A stretch of DNA of 64,000 nt from Bacillus_AB infantis_C (GCF_050107595.1 NZ_JBNILH010000003.1:310001-374000), one strand, 5' to 3'. Positions 16,710 through 25,773 are shown, counted from the stretch's first letter. Program-made: numbers and translations. Notes: a model not told the origin generated them from the letters alone.

Positions 16710-17135
16710 TTAAAAATATTGCTCAATATCCCCCAAATCAAACCCGTTCATCAAATGGTAACTCCTGCTGCTGCCTTTTTCATTTCTTTTGCTGAAATCA
16801 TAAACCAATAAGTATTGATCATCGTAAATTGTCAGCCCGTATTTTCTCGCATCATTAGCTTTTAGAGTGATCCAATACGATTCTTCAAAGTTTAGAGAAC
16901 CCATTTTATCTGCCTTTAGCTTCATTTCAGACCAGCTTTGGATCAGTGATTTTACATCGTTCTTATTTTCTAACACAACTTCTTTATCAGTAGAAGATTT
17001 GATTATTTCTATAGATGTAATCTCAGACATATCAGGCACCGCCTGGTTAAAAGTTGTGTTTCTTGAATTGATTATATAGATAACCCCAAGGATCATCATG
17101 ATAGATAAAAATCCGAAAAGCATGAACTTCTTCAA
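16710..17135 (-). CDS. Membrane-anchored or secreted hypothetical protein (141 aa)
   Basis: Starts at TTG 17135 with GGGGGAG upstream. Residues 1-24 form an uncleaved signal or single membrane anchor (FMLFGFLSIMMILGVIYII), followed by an extracytoplasmic domain of about 115 residues (SIEIIKSSTDKEVVLENKND; YWITLKANDARKYGLTIYDD). This arrangement resembles small Bacillus proteins with a beta-rich substrate-sensing domain, but I cannot name a family. No cysteine for lipidation. Confidence 0.65.
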   Translation of the reverse strand: MKKFMLFGFLSIMMILGVIYIINSRNTTFNQAVPDMSEITSIEIIKSSTDKEVVLENKNDVKSLIQSWSEMKLKADKMGSLNFEESYWITLKANDARKYGLTIYDDQYLLVYDFSKRNEKGSSRSYHLMNGFDLGDIEQYF

Positions 17136-17232
17136 CCATTCTCCCCCTTCATTTTCAGCTGTGAATGCATATATGATTGACTGCCCGAATATTAAAGAAC
17201 TTCAACAAAAAAAGCGTCAATCCTCCTTAAGA

Positions 17233-17499
17233 TCAACGCACACAATTATTCATCAGAGTTAAAATCATTTCTTTTATGCCGCCAATACTCGTAAAAAGTA
17301 TATAAGTTTCTTTCTCTGTTATAATGACCACTCTGTCTGTATTGCCGGATGGAAACCCAATCCTCATGGCTTCCTTTTCCTGCCCGCCATATGTATCGTC
17401 ACTCGACACATCCGTAATAGCCGATAACGGTATTTCAATTTTATTTAATAGCCAGCTTATCTGCAGGTTCCCATTCTTCTCTGCCACTCTAACTTCCAT
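17233..17499 (-). CDS. SunI-like bacterial PH-domain protein
   Basis: An 88-residue protein starting at ATG 17499, which has the excellent site AGGAGGG. The sequence (VRVAEKNGNLQISW, KIEIPLSAITDVS, GGQEKEAMRIGFPSGNTDRV, then ITEKETYILFT) matches the PH-like fold of SunI/YnzG proteins. SunI protects Bacillus subtilis against sublancin, but most family members are uncharacterised, and this one lacks SunI's N-terminal membrane anchor. A role as bacteriocin immunity is therefore only a possibility. Upstream in-frame codons to 17586 cross a repeat and are not used. Confidence 0.75.
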   Translation of the reverse strand: MEVRVAEKNGNLQISWLLNKIEIPLSAITDVSSDDTYGGQEKEAMRIGFPSGNTDRVVIITEKETYILFTSIGGIKEMILTLMNNCVR

Positions 17500-17557
17500 G
17501 GTATCCCTCCTGTTAATATATGTATTACGGATAAGTGCCAGGAGAGTTTCATTTTTT

Positions 17558-17584
17558 GAGCCAGAGGGACAGACCCCCTGGCTC
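17558..17584. repeat. Family A palindromic repeat
   Basis: GAGCCAGAGGGAC on the left, CCCCCTGGCTC on the right. Confidence 0.8.
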
Positions 17585-17601
17585 AAACTGTATCAAGAAG
17601 T

Positions 17602-18288
17602 TTATCCCTGCCTTAGATAATCCCCCGCAGCCTCAACATTAAATAACCCGCTCTCCCTTGCAAACTGCAATAGCAAATGGAGATGGGCCGCACCATATAT
17701 AACAAAAATCCTTTCTTCATTGGAACTCACTAAGTTAACCAAGTTTTTATATATTAACAGATTGCGATAATACCAATACTTCGCTGTCCAAATAGCGCCC
17801 GCCGGGTTGCTGTTGCTGCCTGTCAGGGACATCTTCATATAAAGTTCCTGCCCCCTGGCAATATTCTGAGGATCATTATGCCAAAGCAAATAGTCTTTTA
17901 TGGAATGATTCTGCAAGTATGTATTTGCTTCAGAAGTGATTTTCTGCCCTATCTCTGTGAATGCCTTATACTCTTCTGTATCTTCCCATTCTCTTAAAAC
18001 CCCCAGGTCAGGAACACCATCCTCATCCTGATTCCAATCGACTGCATGTACTTGTTCCAAACCGCATTCCTTTGCCAGCCGGAATCCGACTTGATCGATT
18101 TCATTAACGGTTAATGCATAATATCGATTCAAATAAGAAGCATAATCATCATTCAATGTTTCTTCCTTTTCCTGCAGAACTTCCAAGGCAACCTTTGTCG
18201 GTTTAAACCTTCTTAAACAAGTGATAACCTCCTGGATTTCTGCTTGCCTTGTATCCGATAAAATATCCATTTTGTCTGTCATATACAT
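17602..18288 (-). CDS. DUF5694 (TraB/GumN-like) family protein with missing start codon
   Basis: The open frame from ATG 18288 encodes 228 residues with DUF5694 features: DILSDTRQAEIQEVI, KPTKVALEVL, GLEQVHAVDWNQDEDG and a C-terminal VIYGAAHLHLLLQF. The family's N-terminal strand and histidine motif lie upstream in the same frame (PTLLIFGTDHFAG, about 18289-18345) but no ATG, GTG or TTG precedes them. AAGGGGG (18357-18363) sits eight bases before ATC 18346-18348, where a start codon would be expected. So either ATG has mutated to ATC, or translation begins at the internal ATG 18282 (GGAG eight bases upstream), giving a protein without the first motif. Confidence 0.7.
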   Translation of the reverse strand: MYMTDKMDILSDTRQAEIQEVITCLRRFKPTKVALEVLQEKEETLNDDYASYLNRYYALTVNEIDQVGFRLAKECGLEQVHAVDWNQDEDGVPDLGVLREWEDTEEYKAFTEIGQKITSEANTYLQNHSIKDYLLWHNDPQNIARGQELYMKMSLTGSNSNPAGAIWTAKYWYYRNLLIYKNLVNLVSSNEERIFVIYGAAHLHLLLQFARESGLFNVEAAGDYLRQG

Positions 18289-18436
18289 ATCTCCATTGTC
18301 TATGCCTGCAAAATGGTCTGTTCCGAAGATTAACAGAGTTGGCTTGATAGAGTACGCCCCCTTGGTAAATTTTTTAAAGACAGCGGAACAGGTTCCTCAT
18401 GCAGCTTGGCACAAAAAACCTGTCACTCCCTTCCCT

Positions 18437-19285
18437 CTATTTAGCTATAACCGGTACCCACAACTCGCTGTTCGGAACTCTATCAGGCGCCAAATAGTTT
18501 TCAATACAAGGCAGATCTGCCAGTTCGTAACCTGAAGCAGGAAGCCATTCGGTATACAGGCGCTTCCATGCATCAGAAACGTCAGGGAACACAGCCCAAG
18601 AACATGCGGGAATCACGATTTTCTCCATGTCGCTTGCAGATTCACCAGTATAACGGCAGCCCATGAAATAATCGAATTCTTCATCTGTAATGGCAGCCTG
18701 TTTTCCGACTACGCCCAGTATTCCTTCCAGCTTGCATTGGGGATTTTCCCAGGATAAATCAATAAAACGCTGCAGCTGGCCAGATTCGGTCGCCTCTTTC
18801 CACAGCCCAGGGATTGTGTTGAAAGCGTCCTCCGTAACCACCTTACGCCTGACTCCAGCAATTTCAATATCAGCATCCAATACTTCAATACGGTAATCCA
18901 TTTCCGCATCTCCTTTGATTGAAATTTGAAAGGAAAGCCTTGGAATGGCTTTTAGCTTGATTCCCTTGTTCCTGGCCGCCGATGGAGTAATTCCATGAAG
19001 ATTTTTAAAAGCACGGCTGAAGGCATCCGGGGAATCATAGCCATAAAGAAGCGCCAGATCAATAACCCGGACTTCAGGGTTGTTTTGGAGCTCGAATGCC
19101 GCCTGTGATAAGCGTCTCCGCCTGATATAGTCTGATAAAGATAATCCGGTCATTGAAGAGAACATCCTTGGAAAATGGTAACCCGAACAGCAAGCTCTTC
19201 TCGCTATTTCTTTTCCATCTATTTCACCTGCTAAATTTTCCTCGATATAACCCATTGCTCTATTCATTCTCTCAAGCCAATCCAT
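18437..19285 (-). CDS. AraC-family transcriptional regulator with GyrI-like effector domain
   Basis: A 282-residue regulator. Residues about 5-105 hold the two AraC helix-turn-helix motifs (IARRACCSGYHFPRMF; VIDLALLYGYDSPDAFSRAF, then HGITPSAAR). The C-terminal ~155 residues form a GyrI-like/effector-binding fold (RIEVLDADIEIAGVRRKV, IPACSWAVFP), as in Rob/BltR-type multidrug-responsive regulators. I take ATG 19285, six bases after AAGGAGG, over TTG 19291. No obvious transporter neighbour is present, so the target is unknown. Confidence 0.88.
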   Translation of the reverse strand: MDWLERMNRAMGYIEENLAGEIDGKEIARRACCSGYHFPRMFSSMTGLSLSDYIRRRRLSQAAFELQNNPEVRVIDLALLYGYDSPDAFSRAFKNLHGITPSAARNKGIKLKAIPRLSFQISIKGDAEMDYRIEVLDADIEIAGVRRKVVTEDAFNTIPGLWKEATESGQLQRFIDLSWENPQCKLEGILGVVGKQAAITDEEFDYFMGCRYTGESASDMEKIVIPACSWAVFPDVSDAWKRLYTEWLPASGYELADLPCIENYLAPDRVPNSELWVPVIAK

Positions 19286-19369
19286 ATTCAACCTCCTTTC
19301 TTGCTTACTGTATCTTAAAAAGAAAAGCTGAATCCGCCATTCCCTGTGCGGAAAAAGACGGATTAGAAG

Positions 19370-19879
19370 TCATACTTGTATCCAATACCTCTGAACCGCC
19401 TCGCCGCTGTCCGAAGAAATGACCTCATTCTCCAAGACCCCGCCAACCTTCTGAATGGTCCTGGCTGAAGCTATATTCTTCTTGTCACAAGTGACCAGCA
19501 CTTTTTTCAGCCCCAGTTTTTTTGCTTCGGCCAGGCTCAGCTTCAGCTGTTCAGCGGCATATCCTTTGCGGCGTTCAGCCGGATGGATGCTGTAGCCGAT
19601 ATGCCCGCCCTCCACCAGCAGTTCCGGTGTCAGGCGATGGCGTATATTAACCAGGCCGACTGCTCTATCATCAACCATGCTCAGGAATTGTGTCGCGGGA
19701 ACCCGGTTTGGCGCCAGCTCCCCTTTTGCCTGGCTGATGACTTTTTCAAGCCATTCCTCATATTTTTCATAGTTTTGCAGGGAAGAGCCTCCATAAAGAT
19801 GTTCTCCCGAGTCCAAAAATGCTTTTCGGTAACTCATTAATTGATCTTCATGTATCTGTTCAGGTCTTATTAATTTCAT
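19370..19879 (-). CDS. GNAT family N-acetyltransferase
   Basis: A 169-residue protein with the GNAT acetyl-CoA motif: GHIGYSIHPAERRKGYAAEQL (beta 4 and the R/Q-x-x-G-x-G/A loop) and the following KVLVTCDKKNIASARTIQKVGG region near the C-terminus. It belongs to the group with the N-terminal PEQIHEDQLMSYRKAFLDSG. Start ATG 19879 has AAGGAAG nine bases upstream. Substrate unknown. It is divergent from the germination operon. Confidence 0.85.
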   Translation of the reverse strand: MKLIRPEQIHEDQLMSYRKAFLDSGEHLYGGSSLQNYEKYEEWLEKVISQAKGELAPNRVPATQFLSMVDDRAVGLVNIRHRLTPELLVEGGHIGYSIHPAERRKGYAAEQLKLSLAEAKKLGLKKVLVTCDKKNIASARTIQKVGGVLENEVISSDSGEAVQRYWIQV

Positions 19880-20140
19880 TATGATCAGCTTCCTTTGCTG
19901 TTTTTCCAAAAAATGCATATAACTCTTTTCGCTGCAGGGCGGCAGGTTTCCTGCTTGCTGTTTAAAGAGCAGGCATGTTCCATCCCGCTGTGGGCAAAGA
20001 ACCTGTTCTCGCTTTCCAATCCCGCAATCTCCCTTTACCTTTAAGCAGTTACAGCACTGCCGCCTCAATTCTACTTCATGCATACTTTGGAAAATAAAAC
20101 AAAACCTAACATCAGCAGAAAATTATTTGGTGGTGCTTGC

Positions 20141-21226
20141 ATGCAATTTTCCCGTATTCAATTGATTTTTGTCCTGATTCTATTTATTGGCATTTCCAAC
20201 CATGTGCTCATCATGCCTCACTTGCTGGCCACAGGAAAACGAGATGCATGGATTTGCGTGCTGATTGCTTATGCCTTTTTACTGAGCTGGGGCTGTATCC
20301 TGTATTTAATAATGAAAAAAAATCCTGAGCGACTGTTTCTTTTTGATTGGATCAAAGAGCGGGCAGGAAGGACTGTTTCTCTGATCTTCATGTCGAGCCT
20401 TGCAGTCTTCGTTTTCACCATCAGTGCCATTTCTTTTTATGATTTGATTCAATCCGTGCATATTTACTTTTTGCCGCATACCCCTTCCGTTGCTGTCATG
20501 CTGCCTTTTCTGCTGATCAGTGCCTGGTCCGCCTATAATGGATTAAAATCGATTGTTTATGTTTCTGCAGTACTGCTCCCAATTGTATGGATGCTTGGAA
20601 TTTTTGTCTCCTTATTTACCGCCGAGGAAAAAGACTATTCCTATCTCATTCCGGTTTTTACAGAGGGATATCCACCCATTGTAAAAGGAACAATCATTAT
20701 CCTTGGAGGAAGCGCTGACCTCCTTGTACTTCTGCTTCTCCAGCACCGTCTTAAAAAACCGTTAACCTGGCGCAATCTTTTTGTGCTTATTTCAATCCTG
20801 GCCGGCCTGATTCTTGGGCCTACAATGGGGTGTTTATCTTCATTCGGACCCACTCTTGCAGCCAATATGCGTTTTCCTGCCTTTGAGCAATGGCGCCTTA
20901 TCACCCTGGGAGAATATATTTCCCATGTTGACTTTCTGGCTGTATTTCAATTATTAAGCGGTGAAATCATCCGGATTTCTCTTGGCCTCTACCTTCTTAC
21001 AAATATGTTAAAGGGTTATCCGGCTCTTTCGAATAAGAAGCATGTGTTTGTGGTAGTATCACTGGTTTTAGGATTATTAACACTGGCTCCCGTAAGCGAC
21101 ATGTGGATGCAAACGATAATCGGCCATTTCTATTATCCGGCCGCCTTCGCCTTTGCGGTGTTTATCTCGCTGGCATTATTGATCATTAGCTATCTGCCTG
21201 TAAGGAAAGGAACCCAAACATTATGA
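20141..21226 (+). CDS. Spore germination protein, GerB-type permease subunit
   Basis: A 361-residue integral membrane protein with ten predicted membrane segments, typical in length and layout of the GerAB/GerKB (amino acid/polyamine transporter-like) family. Motifs include the N-terminal ISNHVLIMPHLL and the loop YLIPVFTEGYPPIVKG. It should bind the germinant within the inner spore membrane and, with the A and C subunits encoded next, form a germinant receptor. Start ATG 20141 lies behind GGTGGTGC; an earlier ATG at 20078 lacks a ribosome binding site. Gene order is B-A-C rather than the usual A-B-C. Confidence 0.88.
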   Translation: MQFSRIQLIFVLILFIGISNHVLIMPHLLATGKRDAWICVLIAYAFLLSWGCILYLIMKKNPERLFLFDWIKERAGRTVSLIFMSSLAVFVFTISAISFYDLIQSVHIYFLPHTPSVAVMLPFLLISAWSAYNGLKSIVYVSAVLLPIVWMLGIFVSLFTAEEKDYSYLIPVFTEGYPPIVKGTIIILGGSADLLVLLLLQHRLKKPLTWRNLFVLISILAGLILGPTMGCLSSFGPTLAANMRFPAFEQWRLITLGEYISHVDFLAVFQLLSGEIIRISLGLYLLTNMLKGYPALSNKKHVFVVVSLVLGLLTLAPVSDMWMQTIIGHFYYPAAFAFAVFISLALLIISYLPVRKGTQTL

Positions 21227-22653
21227 ACATGGAGCGTTTTGATCATATACTTGCAAATGGAACGCTGACCGGTGAAGAGCTGAAGCTGTTCTTTGAACAC
21301 TATGCCGATATTGAATTCATTCCCATTGAAAAAGCTGATGAGCTTCAAGCCTTTTATTGCAAAGGCATGCTTGATTCCAGGCAGCTGAATGAGTACTTCA
21401 ATCGGATTCTGCTTAGTATCAGCAGAGAAGAACCACGGAGCTATTCTGAAATCCTGCCTCCTGTCCAGCATATTAAAAGCATGAAAGAAATGATCAAACT
21501 AGTTTTTTCCGGTTCCCTGATTGTATTCCGGGAAGGAACTCCATTTTTCTATGTGTTTGATATCAGCAAAGTGCCGCAGCGAACCCCTCAGGAATCATCA
21601 ACAGAGGTGTCTATTAAAGGTCCAAAGGATAGTTTTACCGAAGAGATGAATACAAATATTTCATTGATCCGAAAGAGAGTGAAGTCAGAACAGCTTTATT
21701 GTGAATCCTTTACCATGGGTTCCATCAGCAAAACAGAGGTGTCTTTGCTCTATTTACATGACAAGGTGAATCTGAGTTTCATTGAAGAAGCCAGGCATCG
21801 GCTTCATGACTTTCAGGGCGAAAGTATTGTGAGCAGCGGCCAGCTGGAGCAATGGCTTTCTGATCGCTCCTTTTCTCTGTTTCCATTATTTGATTATGTC
21901 ACCCGTCCGGACTTTGTAATTGAAAGCATGCTGCGGGGAAGGTTCATTTTAATTGTGAATGGGTCTCCGTCCGTATTAATCGGACCAACAAATGTGTTTG
22001 AACTGATAAAGTCGCCAGAGGATGTGCATTTCCCTTACTATTTTGTTGTATTTGGGCGGTTAATCAGGATCATTGGATTAGTCACTGCCATATTTTTGCC
22101 GGGGTTCTGGGTGTCTTTAGCATCTGTAAATAATGACCAGCTGCCATTTGCCTTATTGGCCACTCTCGTTGTGTCACGGGAAGGATTGCCGCTCCCAACC
22201 GGAGTGGAAGCTATTTTTATACTGGGGCTATTTGAGCTGTTAAGAGAGGCAGGAGTCCGAATGCCAACAGTGCTTGGCCAGACGGTTTCAATCGTGGGAG
22301 GAATCATCATCGGTGATGCTGCAATCCGGGCAGGCCTTACCTCGCCAACCATGATTGTAATCATAGCGCTGACTGCTGTCGCAAGTTACACGCTTGTGAA
22401 TCAGTCGCTGGTTGGAACCGTCAGCATCCTTCGTTTTTTTACGTTAATTTTATCTATTTTCTTAGGTATTTACGGACTTTTCATTGGAGCTTTAAGCATC
22501 CTCATTTACCTGTCTGTACTGGAATCATTTAAAGTGGCTTATCTTGAACCAATTGCCTCACTCAAATTCAGAGAATATTTGGCAGCATTTTTTGTGAACC
22601 CCTTCGACCGCAAGAGGTTCGGAATTTCATTTATTCAGAAGCGGAGAAAATAG
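21223..22653 (+). CDS. Spore germination protein, GerA-type subunit
   Basis: A 476-residue GerA family subunit: a soluble N-terminal half and a C-terminal membrane half with about five helices (from about residue 285). Family hallmarks are the VTRPDFVIESMLRGRFILIVNGSP region and LPTGVEAIFILGLFELLREAGVRMP, with GGIIIGDAAI following. It begins at ATG 21223 and overlaps the upstream stop by four bases (ATGA), so it is co-translated with the B subunit. It is the structural core of the oligomeric nutrient-gated ion channel in the spore inner membrane. Confidence 0.92.
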   Translation: MNMERFDHILANGTLTGEELKLFFEHYADIEFIPIEKADELQAFYCKGMLDSRQLNEYFNRILLSISREEPRSYSEILPPVQHIKSMKEMIKLVFSGSLIVFREGTPFFYVFDISKVPQRTPQESSTEVSIKGPKDSFTEEMNTNISLIRKRVKSEQLYCESFTMGSISKTEVSLLYLHDKVNLSFIEEARHRLHDFQGESIVSSGQLEQWLSDRSFSLFPLFDYVTRPDFVIESMLRGRFILIVNGSPSVLIGPTNVFELIKSPEDVHFPYYFVVFGRLIRIIGLVTAIFLPGFWVSLASVNNDQLPFALLATLVVSREGLPLPTGVEAIFILGLFELLREAGVRMPTVLGQTVSIVGGIIIGDAAIRAGLTSPTMIVIIALTAVASYTLVNQSLVGTVSILRFFTLILSIFLGIYGLFIGALSILIYLSVLESFKVAYLEPIASLKFREYLAAFFVNPFDRKRFGISFIQKRRK

Positions 22654-22654
22654 G

Positions 22655-23812
22655 ATGATGCATAAGTTTGCTATAGCGTTAATGGCCATTATACTTCTAT
22701 TCAGTGCCACGGCATGCGATATTGCAGAGATTGAAAACCAGAACTTTGCGACAGCCCTAGGGGTCGACTATCAGGACGGTAAGTATCACCTCTATATTCA
22801 AATGCTCGGGCTAGGATCGGTGGCGAAAAGTGAGGGCGGTGAAAAGGCGCCCCCTGAAGTCTATGTGTCAGAGTCGAGCGGAGAAACGTTTATCGATGCC
22901 TTTTTTAAAGCTTATGGGACAGCTCAAGAGAGATTTCTATGGGCACATGTCACAGCCATCGTTTTGAGTGAAGCTGCACTGGAAAAAGGGCTGGACAGTG
23001 TCTTTGACGGCTTGACACGCTATTATGAATTCCGGCCGACACCGTGGATTTTTGGAACAAAGGAGCCTTTAATCGATATTCTCTCAACCGGCGGGTTTTT
23101 TAATCAAACCTCGCTGAATACTATCCTTCATAGTCCCGAGAGCACATATAAACAAAACTCGACCATTAGGCCAATCAAGCTGAACCAATTTGCACGCGAA
23201 TTTTTTGAACCGGCGTGCACCTCTTACGTTCCATCGCTCACTATCGTTCAAACGCAGTGGAAGAAGAACAAAAAGAATGAGCCAAAGCTCGCATTCAATG
23301 GTGCTTTTTTTCTTGCTGATCAAAAGTACAAAGGATATTATTCCTACGATCAGATACGAGGCATCCGATGGCTGACTCCGGAAACGCTACGGGCTCCCTT
23401 GCTGTTGCCAAATGAGAAAAAGCCTGAATTTCTTGCTGTACTCGAGGATCAATCTATTAAGGTTCAAACCGAAAAACAGGGCGAAAGTTTTCGCTTCACC
23501 ATTTTCTACTACGCCAATGGAATTATCAGCAACCGCATTCGGAACAATATAATCAACCCCGATTCAATGGAAGAATACACAAAAAAAGGGGTCATAAAGG
23601 AAATCAGGCAATTATATCAGCTGGGCATAGAACACGACATTGACTTTTTAAACCTGGAGCACCAGCTATACAGACACTATCATTCTGATTGGAAAAAGCT
23701 TAAGGATCAACAAAACCTGCTCACTGAAGATAGCCTGAAGGCCATTGAAGCATATATTACACTGGAGCATTCAGGATCATTCAAAAACAGGAAAATAACG
23801 ATAAAGGAATAA
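22655..23812 (+). CDS. Spore germination lipoprotein, Ger(x)C family
   Basis: A 385-residue lipoprotein starting at ATG 22655, one base after the A-subunit stop. The signal peptide ends in lipobox SATAC; the next residues, DIAEIENQNFATALGVDY, match the Ger(x)C start (usually W-x-x-x-E-L/I, G-x-D). The three-domain body ends with a helical C-terminal segment (LYRHYHSDWKKL). Required for receptor function as the outer-face subunit of the GerA-type complex. Confidence 0.92.
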   Translation: MMHKFAIALMAIILLFSATACDIAEIENQNFATALGVDYQDGKYHLYIQMLGLGSVAKSEGGEKAPPEVYVSESSGETFIDAFFKAYGTAQERFLWAHVTAIVLSEAALEKGLDSVFDGLTRYYEFRPTPWIFGTKEPLIDILSTGGFFNQTSLNTILHSPESTYKQNSTIRPIKLNQFAREFFEPACTSYVPSLTIVQTQWKKNKKNEPKLAFNGAFFLADQKYKGYYSYDQIRGIRWLTPETLRAPLLLPNEKKPEFLAVLEDQSIKVQTEKQGESFRFTIFYYANGIISNRIRNNIINPDSMEEYTKKGVIKEIRQLYQLGIEHDIDFLNLEHQLYRHYHSDWKKLKDQQNLLTEDSLKAIEAYITLEHSGSFKNRKITIKE

Positions 23813-23813
23813 A

Positions 23814-23840
23814 GAGCCACGGGGACAGGTCCCTTGGCCC
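23814..23840. repeat. Family A palindromic repeat
   Basis: GAGCCACGGGGACAGG followed by TCCCTTGGCCC, four bases after the Ger(x)C stop; it may act as the operon's transcript end. Confidence 0.8.
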
Positions 23841-23872
23841 ACTTGGGACAATACCTGCTCCTGGGCTTTTCC

Positions 23873-24664
23873 TCAGTTCTTCGCCTCAAGTCTGTTCAGC
23901 CATTCATCAACCAGCGCATTAAATACATCTTCCTGCTCAATCTGCAAATTATGGCCCGCCATATCGAGAACTGCAAAAGTTGCCCGCGGATAATCCTCTA
24001 TCAGTTCCCAGGTATCACGGTAGCCTGTAATATGATCCTGCCTTCCTGTGATGATCAGCGCCGGGCTGTCAAGCCTTGCGGATATATCATAGCTAAGTCC
24101 GTACCCATTAGTCTGGATTCTCTCAAGGAACTCTGCATTTGCCAGTCTGGAAGGAAGCAAAACTTCTTTCTCGAACCTTTCCCATTCTCCCTCGCCCTGC
24201 ACGACTCCAACGGAACAGAACTCTTCGGCGTCTTCTGGGGACAGCCTTGAGATTAAGCTGCTGTCCTTTTTTAATACAGCATGCTGAGGCAGGGTCCTGC
24301 CTGCAGACTCAGCTATGGCCACCGGCGCCAGCAGCATAAGTCCGCGGACACGATCCTGCCTTGAATAGGCGACCCCTCTCGCCAGATAGCCGCCATAAGA
24401 ATAGCCGCAGACAGCAAACGGTCCTTCTGGAATGATCTCGTCCAAAAGCTGCAGCACAGCTTCCAGCATATCATCCGAGTTCCGGATCGAAGCGTGCGGC
24501 AGAGACTGTCCCATCCCCGGCAGATCAATATAAATTCTCTTCCAGCCGTCCCGCTTTTCGAACAGCGGTTCCATTGCATGCAACATCACTCTATGGTCAA
24601 GTGTCCAGCCATGCAGCATGACGATGGGATAGCCTTCTCCTATGGTTTTATGGTAAATGGTCAT
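23873..24664 (-). CDS. Alpha/beta hydrolase
   Basis: A 263-residue alpha/beta hydrolase: oxyanion HGWTLDHR after the second strand, nucleophile elbow CGYSYGGYL (Ser near residue 101), catalytic Asp in TGRQDHITGY and His in DMAGHNLQIE. No signal peptide, so cytoplasmic. Start ATG 24664 follows AAGGGGG; the longer frame to 24703 lies outside that site. A 41-residue membrane protein gene ends 16 bp upstream on the same strand and is probably co-transcribed. Substrate unknown. Confidence 0.87.
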   Translation of the reverse strand: MTIYHKTIGEGYPIVMLHGWTLDHRVMLHAMEPLFEKRDGWKRIYIDLPGMGQSLPHASIRNSDDMLEAVLQLLDEIIPEGPFAVCGYSYGGYLARGVAYSRQDRVRGLMLLAPVAIAESAGRTLPQHAVLKKDSSLISRLSPEDAEEFCSVGVVQGEGEWERFEKEVLLPSRLANAEFLERIQTNGYGLSYDISARLDSPALIITGRQDHITGYRDTWELIEDYPRATFAVLDMAGHNLQIEQEDVFNALVDEWLNRLEAKN

Positions 24665-24680
24665 GTTATTTCCCCCTTGT

Positions 24681-24806
24681 TTAAAAATGCTCGCTCTCCC
24701 CATTCAATCTTTTAACCTCTTTTTCTAAATAATCCAGGCGTTTATGTATTCTATAAATAACCGGCAGATAAGCAATGATTACAATGATGATCCACCCCAC
24801 AGGCAT
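24681..24806 (-). CDS. Small membrane protein (41 aa)
   Basis: The frame starts at ATG 24806 (or GTG 24800), preceded by AAGGGGG. One transmembrane helix (VGWIIIVIIAYLPVIY) is followed by a charged coiled-coil-like stretch (RIHKRLDYLEKEVKRL). This helix-plus-coil layout is common among tiny Bacillus membrane proteins. It lies directly upstream of the hydrolase gene. Confidence 0.6.
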   Translation of the reverse strand: MPVGWIIIVIIAYLPVIYRIHKRLDYLEKEVKRLNGESEHF

Positions 24807-24906
24807 TTCCCCCTTGCGGCTTATTTTAAGAAAATTGTACCATATTCCACTTCCTGAATTTCACATTTTATGGCCTAATAGACGAAGAGGAAATTTATGT
24901 AAAGTA

Positions 24907-24942
24907 AAAAGGACATTCAGCCATATAGAATCAACGTCCTTT
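24907..24942 (-). terminator. Terminator of the hydrolase gene at 24959
   Basis: On the minus strand GAAAGGACG and the distal GTCCTTTTT form a stem of about seven pairs with a long loop, ending in a T-run. Confidence 0.55.
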
Positions 24943-24958
24943 CAAAAGGTATTTATCC

Positions 24959-25684
24959 TCAGTCTTGCAGATCAATGAGCTTCCTTACAGCATCTACAAT
25001 CACTTCAGGTTCATCCCGCTGTATATAATGAGCACTGTTTTCAGCGATCACCAGTTCACCACGCGAGGAAATCTCCAGCAGTTCCCGCTGCATATCGTTC
25101 CACAATGCCTGTGATTCAGCAGAATAGTGAGCCTTCTTCCCGGCTGACAGGACAATTAGCGGCACGTCTAACCGGCGCCTCGTATCTTTCAGCTGCTGGA
25201 GACTCTCCATAAACTCATCATAATTGCCTTCCCTGACGAATTGCTTATTGTAGGCTTCCTGAAAATCCTCCGGCATTGACGGTAGGAATCTTTCCCTGTA
25301 CTCTTCAGGAGTTGAGTCAACCAGGACCAGCCCGCACACCTCATCAGGAAATTCCGTCGCATACATCCGCATGTTCCCGCCGCCAAATGAGTGGCCCACT
25401 AATAGGTAGGGCGGGGCAATCCCGGCTTCAGTGAGCAGCTGTTTTAATTCTTTTACCATCTCGCGGCTGGTTCTCGGGCTGTTGCTTCTTTCGCTTTTTC
25501 CGAGCCCTGCCCGGTCATAGGTGAAGACTCTCGATAGCATTGAGAGTTCCTCAAGTACCGGATCCCAGGCCTTTGAATAGTCGCCATAGCCTGCGTCCAT
25601 AATGATTGTTGGATTTCCGCAGTTTCCGCCCATCAATTTGGCATATAGTTTGCAGCCCTTTATCTCTGCCATTATTTCTTTCAT
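24959..25684 (-). CDS. Alpha/beta hydrolase
   Basis: A 241-residue alpha/beta hydrolase: DAGYGDYSKAW at the oxyanion region, YDRAGLGKSE, nucleophile elbow GHSFGGGNM, and C-terminal NSAHYIQRDEP carrying the catalytic His. It is cytoplasmic. I choose ATG 25684, ten bases after GAGGGG, rather than ATG 25693. It resembles proline iminopeptidase/haloalkane-hydrolase-like proteins of Bacillus, but the substrate cannot be read from sequence. Only distantly similar to the neighbour at 23873. Confidence 0.87.
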   Translation of the reverse strand: MKEIMAEIKGCKLYAKLMGGNCGNPTIIMDAGYGDYSKAWDPVLEELSMLSRVFTYDRAGLGKSERSNSPRTSREMVKELKQLLTEAGIAPPYLLVGHSFGGGNMRMYATEFPDEVCGLVLVDSTPEEYRERFLPSMPEDFQEAYNKQFVREGNYDEFMESLQQLKDTRRRLDVPLIVLSAGKKAHYSAESQALWNDMQRELLEISSRGELVIAENSAHYIQRDEPEVIVDAVRKLIDLQD

Positions 25685-25773
25685 AAAACCCATTCCCCTC
25701 GTGTTTCTGAATGATTACCAGGAATCATTTAACAACTAACAGGCGGCTCTTCAACCAGCATGATTTGAGAATG

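Noticed and set aside
19880..20083. Cys-rich N-terminal extension of the GNAT frame (several CxxC-like pairs)
   Set aside because: The first ATG at 20083 has no ribosome binding site, the GNAT domain has its own good start at 19879, and the cysteine-rich part looks like translated noncoding DNA.
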